NCBI RefSeq assembly: GCF_002980525.1
Contig: NZ_PVBQ01000019.1
Coordinates: 17,785-81,784 of the forward strand
Source of the DNA: Sphingobacterium haloxyli
GTDB taxonomy: Bacteria; Bacteroidota; Bacteroidia; Sphingobacteriales; Sphingobacteriaceae
Reading direction: 5' to 3'
Length of the DNA: 64,000 bases
The notes beneath the pieces were generated by a model. It was not told the origin of the DNA, did no database searches, and saw only the letters and a program-made list of their open reading frames with translations. The position numbers were made by a program, and so were the translations under genes. This document shows positions 9,604 through 19,232 of this stretch, piece after piece (positions within the stretch are counted from its first letter, which is position 1; every line of letters starts with the position of its first letter).

Positions 9604-10239
9604 ATGAAAAAATTATTACTTACTTTAACTGCAGTTGCAGGTCTTACAGTTGCTTCAAAAGCACAGGAATTTGGTTTCCAAAAAACAGATTTCATCGTAG
9701 AAGGCTTTATCAACTCTTCGAATACGGATGACAAACAAACAGAAAAAAAAGTTTCTAAATTTAACTTTAATCCGAAATTCGGATATTTCGTAAGCGATAA
9801 GATCGCTGTAGGTTTAGAGTTGGCTGTAGGTAATTCTAAAACAACAGATTATTCTGGACAACAAGATGCTTCTGTTAAGAAAAACAACTTTGGAATCGGT
9901 GCATTCGGACGTTACTATTTTCTAGAAGTAGGTTCACGTTTCAAAACCTACGCTGAACTAGGAGCGGGTTACAACCAACTTGGTGGAGAAACTGCCGACG
10001 GTAATGCAACTACCGATCTTGCCAAAACAAAGGGCTTTGGAGTGAACGCTGGTGTAGGTGCCAACTATTTTCTTACAAATAACATCGCAATTGGCTTTTC
10101 TTTCGGAGATGTTATAGCATTTAACTCTTCAAAAGTAGACGTTGACGGTGCTAAATCACAAAATGAATTCAGTACCAAAATCAACGTGTTTGATAACTTC
10201 TTTAACACAACTCACTTTGGACTAACGTTCAAGTTCTAG
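9604..10239 (+). CDS. Small outer membrane beta-barrel protein (211 aa)
   Basis: Predicted eight-stranded outer-membrane barrel of the porin-like OMP_b-brl type. A signal peptide covers residues 1-20 (cleavage after ASKAQ). The mature part alternates polar and hydrophobic residues with repeated Gly-aromatic pairs such as GIGAFGRYYF and GVNAGVGANYFLTNNIAIGFSFGD split over adjacent strands, and it ends on phenylalanine (GLTFKF), the usual barrel-assembly signal. It stands alone between its own promoter and terminator. Codon use is plainer than in its neighbours, consistent with an abundant protein. The ligand, if any, is unknown. Confidence 0.88.
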   Translation: MKKLLLTLTAVAGLTVASKAQEFGFQKTDFIVEGFINSSNTDDKQTEKKVSKFNFNPKFGYFVSDKIAVGLELAVGNSKTTDYSGQQDASVKKNNFGIGAFGRYYFLEVGSRFKTYAELGAGYNQLGGETADGNATTDLAKTKGFGVNAGVGANYFLTNNIAIGFSFGDVIAFNSSKVDVDGAKSQNEFSTKINVFDNFFNTTHFGLTFKF

Positions 10240-10266
10240 TGTTATCCAGTTTTTAATGGTATAGAA

Positions 10267-10295
10267 AAGGCAGTCCAAACGGACTGCCTTTTTTT
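10267..10295 (+). terminator. Intrinsic terminator of the barrel gene
   Basis: Perfect ten-base stem AAGGCAGTCC (10267-10276) and GGACTGCCTT (10281-10290) around loop AAAC, followed by five T bases. Confidence 0.92.
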
Positions 10296-10358
10296 ATGTC
10301 GGTCACAGATGCTGGCGGACACATAAGCTACGTGAGATAGATTTTAAAAGAAACTTTG

Positions 10359-10390
10359 TTGCATTTGTGGTTTTTTATTTATTAACTTTG
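10359..10390 (+). promoter_or_regulatory. Promoter of the TonB receptor/DUF4876/DUF6850 locus
   Basis: TTG at 10359-10361, a 21-base spacer and TAACTTTG at 10383-10390 fit the Bacteroidota consensus. The receptor start codon at 10419 leaves a short leader of about 20 bases. Confidence 0.6.
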
Positions 10391-10418
10391 CAGCAAACAA
10401 AAACCATATCTATCAAAC

Positions 10419-13271
10419 ATGTCAGACCAAAGATGCTTTATCAGGTGTGCTTCCCTACTCTTGGCGCTTTGTATAGCTGCAACGTTAGCAAACGCCCAAC
10501 AACGAGGGATAAATCTAAAAGGAGCCATTTATGAATTGCAGCAGGATAACCTACGTCCGCTCGGCGCCGCCTCGATCAAAGTATTACCATACAATTTACA
10601 TACACATGCCAACGAACACGGAACGTTTCAGCTAGCGGATATCCCAATGGGAGCTATTCGGGTTGTGGTTAGTCACGTAGGTATGGCTGATTTGGATACA
10701 ACTATTATACTGGTACGGGATCAGGAACTTCGCCTTGTGATGCGGCCCAATTCGTACAGGCTTTCTGAGGTCGATGTTACCGGACGGAGTTCGTCCACCA
10801 ACGGTTCGTCCAGTACGCATATCGGACGTAATGCCATTGATCATTTGCAGGCCAATAGTTTATCGGATGTCATGTCACTTGTACCGGGTGGCTTGGTTGT
10901 TAATCCGAACCTGAACGAACCCAAACAGATCAACATCCGAAATGTGGCCAACACGACCTCCAATTTGAACGCATTCGGAACCGCCATTGTGATGAACGGT
11001 TCGCCTGTATCCAATAACGCAAACTTGCAGACGCTTACACCCGTACACGAGGCGAGATCAATGTCCGGAGGCACGCCACCCTCGGGTGGTTTTGACACGC
11101 GTAATATTCCGCTGTACAATATTGAATCTGTGGAGGTCATTCGAGGGATACCGAGCGTGAAGTATGGTGATATGACGTCTGGGGCGGTGATCGTCAATCA
11201 AAAGGCCGGTATGCATCCGCTAGCTATAGAAGGTAGCACCAATCCCAATCTATACGGCATCAACCTATCCAAGGGATTTGCACTAAACGACAAGCAGGAT
11301 GCACTCAGCATCGGAGCGGATTACGCGCATAATACACATGATCCCGTACAGTCCTACCTTTTCTACGAACGTACATCCCTAAATGCGCTTTACAGTTCGA
11401 ACTGGCTAAAGAACAAGCTGCGTACCCACCATGGATTGGTGGTTTTCCATGGGGGCGAAACGAGAAGGCAAAACCCAAATGATCAAACGCGACAGCTGAG
11501 GTCTTCAGCGAAAGAGTTGGGCTGGGTGTTGAACAGCTCGGGTACGTATCGGCCGCAATCATCCTCTTGGTGGCGCGAGCTGTCTTATTCGGGTAGGATT
11601 GGGGTGACGGACAAGGAGGGCTATTATCAACAGCGTTATACCGCTGCTAATGCAGCCTACGGGATGTCAACACAGGACGGGGCTATATTATCCAATATAC
11701 CGGGAGGTCGGCTTTTCGACGAAGAGGGGCGGGAAATCACCCGTATCCTACCGGGAGATGAACGTCGACATGCCGTTTATCTCCCGAGCACCTATTTAGG
11801 TATGCACCAGATCGACGGCAAAGAATTCAACGCCTTTTTCTCGGCGAATACCACCTTCTTTCATCGGCTCGGCAGTTCCCATCACACGTGGTTGGCAGGA
11901 GGGGATTTTAAGCTAGACCGGAACTTTGGCGCTGGAAGAATTTTTGCAGACAGCTTGCCGCCATACCGAAACCTGAGCTACGTCAACTCTTCCTTTCGTA
12001 ACTGGCCATTTGATAATATTCCTGCCCTATACCAGATCGGCGCTTTTGTAGAAGACAATATCGTTTACCATATCGGAGATCACCGTCTTAACGTGATTGC
12101 TGGTCTTCGCTATGATCGCTTTTCAAGCGTAGGCGACCGCCTCTCGCCCCGAATCAATTTCTCTGCAGACATTGTACCTAATAGGGCTGTACTCCGGTTA
12201 GGTTACGGTTCTTTGGCCAAAGCGCCAGGTTTACTCTACGCGCATCCTGAACCGGCTTATTTCGATTATATAAACATCAATGAAATGGCCAGCGGGCGTG
12301 AAGATGCGCTATTCATGACGACAACGCGCGTATTCGATACCAAGAATAACGATCTAAAAATTGCGACGAATACCAAATTGGAAGCCGGAGTGGATCTACG
12401 GCTAGGGAAGGCACAATTGCATGTAACGTTATTTCAGGAAAAGCTGCGCAATGCGTACGGTATCGGTCCTACCCTGAATACATTTCGTCCGGTAGAATAC
12501 CTACAATATGAGCGTGTTCAAGCAGCTGATCCGACATTAAAGGTTGCTTCTTCCAATCCGGTATTGGCCTCCTTCAACCAACCCCATAGCAATAACCAGT
12601 TGGATAAGTGGGGGCTGGAGTTCGACTTGGACTTGGGGAGAGTAGATGCGATAAGGACAGCATTTCAGCTTTACGGTGCCCACATTCAACAGAAATCCTA
12701 TTCTTCGGACTATTTTTTCTACGACGAACAGAGCGGCGCCGGAGCAGCGGATCGGACACACATTGGTTTGTATGCGCCGGAAATGACAAGCGCGCACGAA
12801 AAATCAACCGTGACCACGTTAAAGGTTGTCCATAATATTCCCACCATCGGTTTTGTCGTGACGCTAACGACCGATGCCATTTGGAACGAATCGAATTGGA
12901 CGGTCTACGGCAACGATTCCATTCCTCTTAAATACATCAGTAAAATAGATGGCCAGGTACACGATTTTAATTTCAAAAATAGGGAGGAGGTTACAGAAAA
13001 GGAATTTCAGGAGATCCTTCGTCCGGTAGCGCGCCCATTGGAAGTGGTGGAAAGCTTGCCGGCCATGTTCAATTTCAACATGAACATCAGCAAAGAGATT
13101 AAGGACTTTCTGAAGATATCGTTTTTTGCAAACAACCTATTTCGGTCATATCCGGTGGCACAATCGGATCGGGTCAGTACGCGGTACTATACACGAAATA
13201 TGCCTGACAATACACGGAATAGTCCCGGCCTTCCCTTCTTTTTTGGATTTAGAGTCGGTGCTAAATTTTAA
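10419..13271 (+). CDS. TonB-dependent receptor with N-terminal carboxypeptidase-regulatory-like domain (950 aa)
   Basis: Outer-membrane active transporter. A signal peptide covers about 1-26 (ATLANAQ). A carboxypeptidase-regulatory-like beta-sandwich (about 32-115) precedes a plug domain (about 140-255, with VESVEVIRGIPSVKYGDMTSGAVIVN) and a barrel that ends in FRVGAKF. There is no STN domain, so no sigma-factor signalling is expected. A DUF4876 lipoprotein gene follows after 23 bases, then a DUF6850 barrel and another lipoprotein, all in one direction. The plug shows no copper or haem motif that I recognise, so the substrate is open. Confidence 0.94.
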   Translation: MSDQRCFIRCASLLLALCIAATLANAQQRGINLKGAIYELQQDNLRPLGAASIKVLPYNLHTHANEHGTFQLADIPMGAIRVVVSHVGMADLDTTIILVRDQELRLVMRPNSYRLSEVDVTGRSSSTNGSSSTHIGRNAIDHLQANSLSDVMSLVPGGLVVNPNLNEPKQINIRNVANTTSNLNAFGTAIVMNGSPVSNNANLQTLTPVHEARSMSGGTPPSGGFDTRNIPLYNIESVEVIRGIPSVKYGDMTSGAVIVNQKAGMHPLAIEGSTNPNLYGINLSKGFALNDKQDALSIGADYAHNTHDPVQSYLFYERTSLNALYSSNWLKNKLRTHHGLVVFHGGETRRQNPNDQTRQLRSSAKELGWVLNSSGTYRPQSSSWWRELSYSGRIGVTDKEGYYQQRYTAANAAYGMSTQDGAILSNIPGGRLFDEEGREITRILPGDERRHAVYLPSTYLGMHQIDGKEFNAFFSANTTFFHRLGSSHHTWLAGGDFKLDRNFGAGRIFADSLPPYRNLSYVNSSFRNWPFDNIPALYQIGAFVEDNIVYHIGDHRLNVIAGLRYDRFSSVGDRLSPRINFSADIVPNRAVLRLGYGSLAKAPGLLYAHPEPAYFDYININEMASGREDALFMTTTRVFDTKNNDLKIATNTKLEAGVDLRLGKAQLHVTLFQEKLRNAYGIGPTLNTFRPVEYLQYERVQAADPTLKVASSNPVLASFNQPHSNNQLDKWGLEFDLDLGRVDAIRTAFQLYGAHIQQKSYSSDYFFYDEQSGAGAADRTHIGLYAPEMTSAHEKSTVTTLKVVHNIPTIGFVVTLTTDAIWNESNWTVYGNDSIPLKYISKIDGQVHDFNFKNREEVTEKEFQEILRPVARPLEVVESLPAMFNFNMNISKEIKDFLKISFFANNLFRSYPVAQSDRVSTRYYTRNMPDNTRNSPGLPFFFGFRVGAKF

Positions 13272-13294
13272 AGAGTTTAATAAAGTATATATAT

Positions 13295-14542
13295 ATGAAA
13301 TTAGAAAAATATAACGTGGGTAGTTTCTTCGTTGTTTTTTGTGCATGTTGCTCTATCTTTCAAGGCTGTCAGAAAATCAATGATGCACGCGAGATAGAAA
13401 ATATTCAGTATGCTTCGTTACGCTTGGAGGCTATTCCGGTTATCGAGGAAGTTACATCGACCGAAGGCTTGCGATTGGTTTTGCAAAATTTTCCGGAGGG
13501 AATCCGGATCGAACGTACCATGGAGGCTGGGGCCAACTATATCGATAACATGGTGCCCGGTGTGTATAGCGTTACCGTGAGCGGGACGGTAGAGAGTGAC
13601 CAGGGAAATTTTTTCCTGAATGGAAGCGCGAACAATGTGATGATCCTTCGGGAGCACGAGACGTTGGAAATCGAAGTCGACGGTGCTACGGTGGGTCCTT
13701 TCGCCTTCAGCGAAATCTTTTATTCCGGGACAGATCCTTTTTACTTTCGAAACCAGTTTTACGAAATTACCAACAATTCGGATGGAACTGCTTATGCCGA
13801 TGGGTTATACTTTGCTCGACTGGTGCCTATAGCGGCTTCGACAAGTATGCCGATCTGGCCGGAAGAAGACGGTAATCGATACGTATACACTGATCGTATA
13901 TGGCGTGTTCCGGGCAATGGCGCGCAGTATCCACTGCAACCGGGAGAATCCTTTACCATTGCACAGTTTGCCGCAAACCACCGTTTGCCCCAGTATAGTC
14001 CAAATTCACCCATTGACTGCTCGAAATGTGAGTTTGAGTTCAATATGAATAATCCTAATTTCCCGGACCAGCCGGCCACCGATATGCAACATATATTTTT
14101 TAACGGGAACGCTGCGATGGGTTCGTCTCCGCAATACCTGACTTCGGTATTTGGAAGTGCGTTGGTTATATTCCGCGTTCCGGAAGGAGAGACGTATGAC
14201 CCCGTTGGCAATCCGGATTTACAGACCCGTGACCTGTCCACGACCGCGCCCAATTTGTACGCCAAGATACCGCGTAGCTATGTCGTTGACGCGGTGGAAG
14301 CGGTACAAAATGAAACTATGGGGACCGCAAAACGCGTACCTACTGTATTGGATGCGGGGATTACCTATGTCGATGCCACCTACAACTCATTGGGCATTCG
14401 GCGGAAAAAGCTGGGAAACAGAAACGATGGATCACCTATCTTGATGGATACCAACAACAGCACAGATGATTTCGAGCGTAAGGTGGTTCCGCACTTCAGG
14501 TACCACGGACAAGGCGTCCCCGATTGGTCATCTGCGAATTAA
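13295..14542 (+). CDS. DUF4876-family lipoprotein (415 aa)
   Basis: Secreted lipoprotein with lipobox FQGC (Cys25). After a beta-sandwich region of about 35-125 comes the DUF4876 core (about 130-400) opening with FSEIFYSGTDPFYFRNQFYE, the family hallmark. A CSKC pair lies near residue 247 in PIDCSKCEFEF and may be a disulfide or metal site. The biochemical role of DUF4876 is not known. The gene lies between a TonB receptor and a DUF6850 barrel, an arrangement repeated in Bacteroidota, so it is probably a surface accessory of that receptor. Confidence 0.85.
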   Translation: MKLEKYNVGSFFVVFCACCSIFQGCQKINDAREIENIQYASLRLEAIPVIEEVTSTEGLRLVLQNFPEGIRIERTMEAGANYIDNMVPGVYSVTVSGTVESDQGNFFLNGSANNVMILREHETLEIEVDGATVGPFAFSEIFYSGTDPFYFRNQFYEITNNSDGTAYADGLYFARLVPIAASTSMPIWPEEDGNRYVYTDRIWRVPGNGAQYPLQPGESFTIAQFAANHRLPQYSPNSPIDCSKCEFEFNMNNPNFPDQPATDMQHIFFNGNAAMGSSPQYLTSVFGSALVIFRVPEGETYDPVGNPDLQTRDLSTTAPNLYAKIPRSYVVDAVEAVQNETMGTAKRVPTVLDAGITYVDATYNSLGIRRKKLGNRNDGSPILMDTNNSTDDFERKVVPHFRYHGQGVPDWSSAN

Positions 14543-14570
14543 TCACGGATTAAAAATAGAATTGAGCGAC

Positions 14571-16148
14571 ATGAGTATATACCAAAATATCACTTTCTAC
14601 CTATTGGCATTACTTTCCCTTGGCTATGCTAACAGCGTAGTGGCACAGCAAGAGACGGTAGACAATATGCTGCAATGGGAAGTGGGTCAGCAATACGGCA
14701 ATTGGCGTCACACAGGTAACGCTGCCGGGCTGCTAGTTGACCGACCGGCTCACTTTTCTGTGCTACAGGCTGGGTACAGTAGTCAAGCTGGAGATTTCAG
14801 AAGACCGCAGGAAGCACGAAAAAGCACACAAGCTGATGTGGGTACGCTAGGTAATATATACCTGGGTGATCTATACATACAGGGACACTTCGGTTACGCT
14901 AGACAAGATCGTCGCGATGCCGAATACAATGCATCCTTGATTGATCCGTTTCGCGGAATGCCATACATGATTGCAGACACCAATGCCAGTCATTGGGCTA
15001 ACGAACATTATCACCTTGGTTTCGAGTTGGCGTTCCCGCTCAAAGACGACAGGTTACAGCTAGGATTGGCCATGGAGTACCGCTCCTCTAGTGGGGCTAA
15101 GCAACGTGATGTGCGTGCATTGAATAGGTTCTATGCGCTCGAGGTCAGCCCGGGGGTACTCTACCGGATCGCTCCAAAGTATCGGATAGGTGTCCATGTT
15201 TCTTACCGTAACCACAAGGAAGAAGCGACGAATCGAAGCGTAAACAATGAGATCGACCAAGGATATTTTTCGTTATATGGTCTTGGGCATTCGATTGCTC
15301 GGTTAGGCTACGAAAACCTAACCACAACTCGCCAGACAAACTATGAAGCAGATAGGATAGGGGTTGGATTACAATATGGATTTGAAGGTCCTTGGTCTGT
15401 GCTGCTTTCGGGGAACTACGAAGTGGGGGCTGAGAATGTACACGTCGGTTTTATGGATACCCGGCCTGAAGGGACACTTTTGCAGGACGATTGGACGGTT
15501 ACACTGGCGCTACGCCGCTCACAAGAACATTGGAAGCACATTATCGATGCGAAAGGCTATTGGTCAAATGCCAGAGGTTCGGAATATATCAACGAATTCG
15601 TTCCTGGTCTCGATAGTGACGGCTATATGAATAGATACAGCAGCGTACGTTCTACATATGATAAATCTAGCATTGGAGCAAGCTACGAGCTGATTAAAAT
15701 GAATGGCAGCCAATACAGCTATAGAGCTAAGGGAAGGCTGGCTTATGGTAAGACAAAGGATAGATACCTGATACCAAGCTCTACGTTTGCATTCGAAGAA
15801 ATGCTGTACGGGGCAAGTTTTGAAAAGGCTTTTTCGCTCAGTAGTGCAACGACATCTCTTTTTTCCATCGGTGTATCGGTTGATTATCGACAATGCCTAA
15901 ACGCAAATTACGATTATGGTGGAGCCCTTCCGAATTCCCTTCCAGTGGCCGATATGATGGCGCAGGAAACACATTATTTTGCGTCGGATTTCCTGACCAT
16001 TGGCGTGCCACTCGTTTATTCGTTTGAACTTTCCACAGCTCGGGAAACCAGTCTGTTCATCAAGGCCCATGGCTTTTATCAACGAGCAGACCAAACGTTT
16101 TTCGATCATCGAAAAGGTGTGCAGGTTAGCGTAGGTGCAACATTTTAG
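14571..16148 (+). CDS. DUF6850-family outer membrane beta-barrel protein (525 aa)
   Basis: I place the start at the ATG at 14571, 28 bases after the DUF4876 stop, because it gives a proper signal peptide (YLLALLSLGYANSVVAQQ). A longer in-frame reading from 14466 runs inside the previous gene. The protein alternates short strands and turns throughout, with many Gly/Tyr/aromatic girdle residues, and ends in VSVGATF, typical of an outer-membrane barrel of roughly 20 or more strands. It fits the DUF6850 group that accompanies DUF4876. It could be a second pore of the locus. No substrate evidence. Confidence 0.8.
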   Translation: MSIYQNITFYLLALLSLGYANSVVAQQETVDNMLQWEVGQQYGNWRHTGNAAGLLVDRPAHFSVLQAGYSSQAGDFRRPQEARKSTQADVGTLGNIYLGDLYIQGHFGYARQDRRDAEYNASLIDPFRGMPYMIADTNASHWANEHYHLGFELAFPLKDDRLQLGLAMEYRSSSGAKQRDVRALNRFYALEVSPGVLYRIAPKYRIGVHVSYRNHKEEATNRSVNNEIDQGYFSLYGLGHSIARLGYENLTTTRQTNYEADRIGVGLQYGFEGPWSVLLSGNYEVGAENVHVGFMDTRPEGTLLQDDWTVTLALRRSQEHWKHIIDAKGYWSNARGSEYINEFVPGLDSDGYMNRYSSVRSTYDKSSIGASYELIKMNGSQYSYRAKGRLAYGKTKDRYLIPSSTFAFEEMLYGASFEKAFSLSSATTSLFSIGVSVDYRQCLNANYDYGGALPNSLPVADMMAQETHYFASDFLTIGVPLVYSFELSTARETSLFIKAHGFYQRADQTFFDHRKGVQVSVGATF

Positions 16149-16189
16149 ACGCGTATTTAATCCATACAACAATTTAAAAATTATTCCAA

Positions 16190-17020
16190 ATGACGATCAT
16201 CAAACCCCTTTCCGCTCTATTATTGACACTGGTTTTATTGCTGTCTTGTAAGACGCAATATCAAAGTTTACCGCAAGCCGGCGTGGAGATTAACGACGAT
16301 TATAGGCTGGCTGATTCCATATTACAGGTCGGGCTTGATAATGAGGCACTTTTTACGCTGCTCGCAGACATCAAGCCCATGAGCAGTTTGACTTCTTTTG
16401 CTTTTCCGATTGCCAATTCGGATTCTACGAAACTTGACTCCGCATTTGCTTATCTTGCGGAGATTGCTCGTATACAGCGGGCGGTCAATTCCATACACCT
16501 AGACGGTTTGGATGTGGTGTTTGTGCCTTACGCAGCAGCTTACGGCAAGAACCGCTCGCTACAGGTTAGCGTGGTTCGTACCGCGTTGCTGGATAGCCTG
16601 TTGGACGCGCAGCAGGCATTTTTTGGACAGTTTGGCATAACACGGGGTGCTAACCCGGCAATGGTCGTAACGGCCAACGAGTATGGGAAGAAATATGATC
16701 GCCTGCGCGGGTATGGATACCTGTTCGGCTACCCCGATTATGCGGTAGACTTTTTCGTCAAGGCGTTTCATACCGCTGATACTTCTGGTAAGCATGTGGA
16801 GCGAGATTTCTTCCGGATGCCCACGTTTAGCTCAGAAGAGGGGAATTTTGTTTACGCTGTGCCGAAAGGTCATCGTATCGGCGAGCTCGATTCCTTGATG
16901 CATAAACGTGCTGCAGGTCTCTTGGAAGAATACAAGCGTTGGCGTCCTCGCTACCTTAGATCCGATAGTACGCTACGATCCCAAGAATTGATTCGGGACT
17001 TTATCCGTGAACAGAATTAA
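16190..17020 (+). CDS. Unknown lipoprotein, last gene of the DUF4876/DUF6850 locus (276 aa)
   Basis: Not recognised beyond being a lipoprotein: signal segment LLLTLVLLLSC with Cys20. The mature protein is mostly helical by residue pattern and contains a charged C-terminus rich in Arg (RWRPRYLRSD). A glycine/aromatic segment DRLRGYGYLFGYPDYAVDFF lies mid-protein. It starts 41 bases after the DUF6850 stop and has the same direction, so it most likely belongs to the same envelope complex. No catalytic motif can be named. Confidence 0.7.
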   Translation: MTIIKPLSALLLTLVLLLSCKTQYQSLPQAGVEINDDYRLADSILQVGLDNEALFTLLADIKPMSSLTSFAFPIANSDSTKLDSAFAYLAEIARIQRAVNSIHLDGLDVVFVPYAAAYGKNRSLQVSVVRTALLDSLLDAQQAFFGQFGITRGANPAMVVTANEYGKKYDRLRGYGYLFGYPDYAVDFFVKAFHTADTSGKHVERDFFRMPTFSSEEGNFVYAVPKGHRIGELDSLMHKRAAGLLEEYKRWRPRYLRSDSTLRSQELIRDFIREQN

Positions 17021-17138
17021 TACGTTCAGCCGAACATTTTTTATAGTGATCGCTGTTAGCGAAAAGTGGCGACACTCCGTTGGGTTTTGGAAAGGTATTT
17101 GCGAATAAAACTTTATTTTAAAGATTAAATAAAGGAAT

Positions 17139-17507
17139 ATGGAAGCTTTGGAATTTGAAAAACGGTATTGGAAAGCCATGGAAGACCGCGATATTGACGC
17201 TGTTAAAAATCTTACCCGCTTTCCTTGTATTATTATGGGGAAAACCGGCGTGCGAAAAGTGGATGAAACCGAATTTCACAAGAATTTCGAATCTAGCAAA
17301 AACATGCAGATGCAGGTTCTTGATATTTCGGATATCACGTCGCAAACAATCAATGAAACGACGGCTGTTATTGCTTACATCATTCAATTGGAATATGTCG
17401 TCGACGGACAGACGTCAGCATTTCGCTGTGCATGTGCATCAACATGGGTAAAGGAAAATGATCAGTGGCTTTGCGCCATGCATACAGAATCCGATTTAGA
17501 GAAATAA
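17139..17507 (+). CDS. NTF2-like / SnoaL-like small protein (122 aa)
   Basis: Small cytosolic alpha+beta cone-fold protein of the DUF4440/SnoaL kind: N-terminal helix LEFEKRYWKAMEDRDIDAV, the 'ramping' of charged residues around the pocket, and a closing sheet containing ASTWVKENDQWLCAMHTES. Such proteins serve as isomerases, cyclases or ligand binders, and the activity here cannot be assigned. It stands alone and runs convergently into the ECF42 sigma gene with two bases between stop codons. Confidence 0.75.
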   Translation: MEALEFEKRYWKAMEDRDIDAVKNLTRFPCIIMGKTGVRKVDETEFHKNFESSKNMQMQVLDISDITSQTINETTAVIAYIIQLEYVVDGQTSAFRCACASTWVKENDQWLCAMHTESDLEK

Positions 17508-17509
17508 AT

Positions 17510-18769
17510 CTACTTGGAAGGGGGCAGGGAGATTCGGAGTAATCTATTGATTTCTCGTTGGAGTGTTTCCTGCTCTACTTTGGATTTTGTCAAATCAATT
17601 GCGTTTGTATAGTGTTGAATTGACCTAGGAATGTCTATGCTGGAATATAAATAGCCTAATAGTCCGTGGTAGTAGTTGCTTTCCGAAAGATTTAACTTTT
17701 CCACCTCCTTGATGGCTTTTTCATTACCATAGACTTTAGAGAAAGCAAATGCTCTATTTAAGGCCGTAATGGGTGAATATTCAACAAGTATAAGTTTGTT
17801 GTATAATTGTAGGATGTGTTCCCATTTGTTATTATCGGTCGAGGTCGTATGCCAATAGGCTATACCTGCTTCCAAGTGATACGTCGAAATTTCTCCGCCA
17901 TGGCAGGCTTCGACCAAATAGTAATTTCCCCTGTCGATTAGTGATTTGTCCCAGAGGCTTTTGTCCTGTTTGTCAAACAGGATAGCTTCCCCGTTAACGC
18001 CTGTTCTGGCATCCAATCTCGAACTCTGAAAGCACATCAAAGCGAGTAAAGCATTTACTTCGGGTGTATTAGTCAACTGGTTTTCAGTTAAGACCAATGT
18101 TAACCTGACGGCCTCGGAACAAAGGTCTTTTCTGATTAGTTGATTGTTGGTCGTGGAAAAGTAGCCTTCGTTGAAAAGCAAGTACAATGTTTTTAGTACA
18201 GTGTTCAGCCTTGTTTTGATATCGGCTGCGGTTAAGTCGTTAATTTGAAACTTGTCATTCCGCAATTTGGTCCGAGCTCTTTGCAACCGCTTTTTGATGG
18301 TCTCTCGATTTGTCAAAAAGGCGTTGGCTATTTCTTCTACGCTGAAACCGCATAAGATTTGAAGTGCCAAAGAAATTTGGGCTTCTATGGGGATGGCAGG
18401 GTTGCATACCGCAAAAATCATCGCTAACTGACTGTCTGCAATGATTTGATGATTAATTTCAAAATCTTTTCCTAGTTCAATTTCAGCGGGTTTTACGTCC
18501 TCCTTTATCTTGTTCTCAAAGATAGATTTATGTTTGAAATAGTCTTTGATCTTGTTTCGGGCTACTGTGTATAGCCATGCGGTCGGGTTATCGGGTACGC
18601 CGTTGATAGCCCAATGTTCAGACGCTTTCAAAAATGTATCACTGGCAATGTCTTCTGCAATTTCAATATGGGCTAAGCCAAAATGACGGCAAAGCACAGC
18701 CGTCATTTTAGCATATTCCTGTCGGAATAAATGCGGTAATAGTTCCCTATGCGATTTTGAATTAATCAC
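17510..18769 (-). CDS. ECF42-type sigma factor with C-terminal DUF6596/TPR-like extension (419 aa)
   Basis: Sigma-70 factor with region 2 (about 10-75, HIEIAEDIASDTFLKASEHW) and region 4 (about 125-175, SVEEIANAFLTNRETIKKRLQRAR) followed by a long C-terminal helical repeat part (about 180-419) containing the conserved stretch NEGYFSTTN. This extension replaces a separate anti-sigma factor in ECF42. The DGPF/YCII partner gene lies directly upstream. I prefer a GTG start at 18769-18767, which overlaps the partner's stop codon (GTGATTAA) and begins where the homology begins. An ATG at 18802 would add eleven residues and overlap the partner by 41 bases. Confidence 0.9.
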   Translation of the reverse strand: MINSKSHRELLPHLFRQEYAKMTAVLCRHFGLAHIEIAEDIASDTFLKASEHWAINGVPDNPTAWLYTVARNKIKDYFKHKSIFENKIKEDVKPAEIELGKDFEINHQIIADSQLAMIFAVCNPAIPIEAQISLALQILCGFSVEEIANAFLTNRETIKKRLQRARTKLRNDKFQINDLTAADIKTRLNTVLKTLYLLFNEGYFSTTNNQLIRKDLCSEAVRLTLVLTENQLTNTPEVNALLALMCFQSSRLDARTGVNGEAILFDKQDKSLWDKSLIDRGNYYLVEACHGGEISTYHLEAGIAYWHTTSTDNNKWEHILQLYNKLILVEYSPITALNRAFAFSKVYGNEKAIKEVEKLNLSESNYYHGLLGYLYSSIDIPRSIQHYTNAIDLTKSKVEQETLQREINRLLRISLPPSK

Positions 18770-19106
18770 GTTGTAAAACTTCCCGCACTTCAATGCTTCC
18801 ACCTACTTGGTCGAAAATTGGATTACCCTTTGCCATTTCTACCGCTTCGTCGATGGTATCGGCTTTTACGACGATATAACCACTGATAAATTCTTTAATT
18901 TCGGTATAAGCACCGTCCGTAATGACATTGTTGGGTTTTACGGTTTTCGCGCTTGCTGCGAAGGGTAGCAGCGTATTGCCTTTATCTGCTAATTTGTTTT
19001 GCGAGGCGATACCTGCCAACCAATTCATCCTTTCTTGCATTTGTTCGGGAGAGGGTTTGAAATCGGAAATGTCTTTCAGTCTGAAAATTAACGCAAATTC
19101 TTTCAT
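18762..19106 (-). CDS. YCII/DGPF-domain protein, partner of ECF42 sigma (114 aa)
   Basis: Small YCII-related protein: N-terminal MKEFALIFRLKD, central TVKPNNVITDGAYTEIKEFI with the DGxY-type loop, and C-terminal GYIVVKADTIDEAVEMAKG, the usual DGPF-domain ending. Proteins of this group are co-encoded with ECF42 sigma factors and are often both partner and target. The stop codon overlaps the GTG start of the sigma gene, so translation is coupled. Exact activity is unknown in the family. Confidence 0.92.
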   Translation of the reverse strand: MKEFALIFRLKDISDFKPSPEQMQERMNWLAGIASQNKLADKGNTLLPFAASAKTVKPNNVITDGAYTEIKEFISGYIVVKADTIDEAVEMAKGNPIFDQVGGSIEVREVLQRD

Positions 19107-19164
19107 TGTTTAAAAATTTAAATTAAAATATACCCTAATGACGACCGAATGCATGGAATGGGGA

Positions 19165-19172
19165 CAAATATA
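19165..19172 (-). promoter_or_regulatory. Candidate -7 element for the DGPF/ECF42 operon
   Basis: TATATTTG read on the minus strand, 59 bases upstream of the DGPF start. No clear TTG lies at the right distance, as would be expected if another sigma factor assists. Weak call. Confidence 0.35.
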
Positions 19173-19232
19173 ATGAATGAAAGAAAAATAATAGTAACTT
19201 TATTGACGACGATTGGCTAATATTGGTTATAG

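Noticed and set aside
13792..14265. A 157-residue minus-strand frame inside the DUF4876 gene
   Set aside because: Antisense shadow of a well-supported lipoprotein gene, with no recognisable domain.
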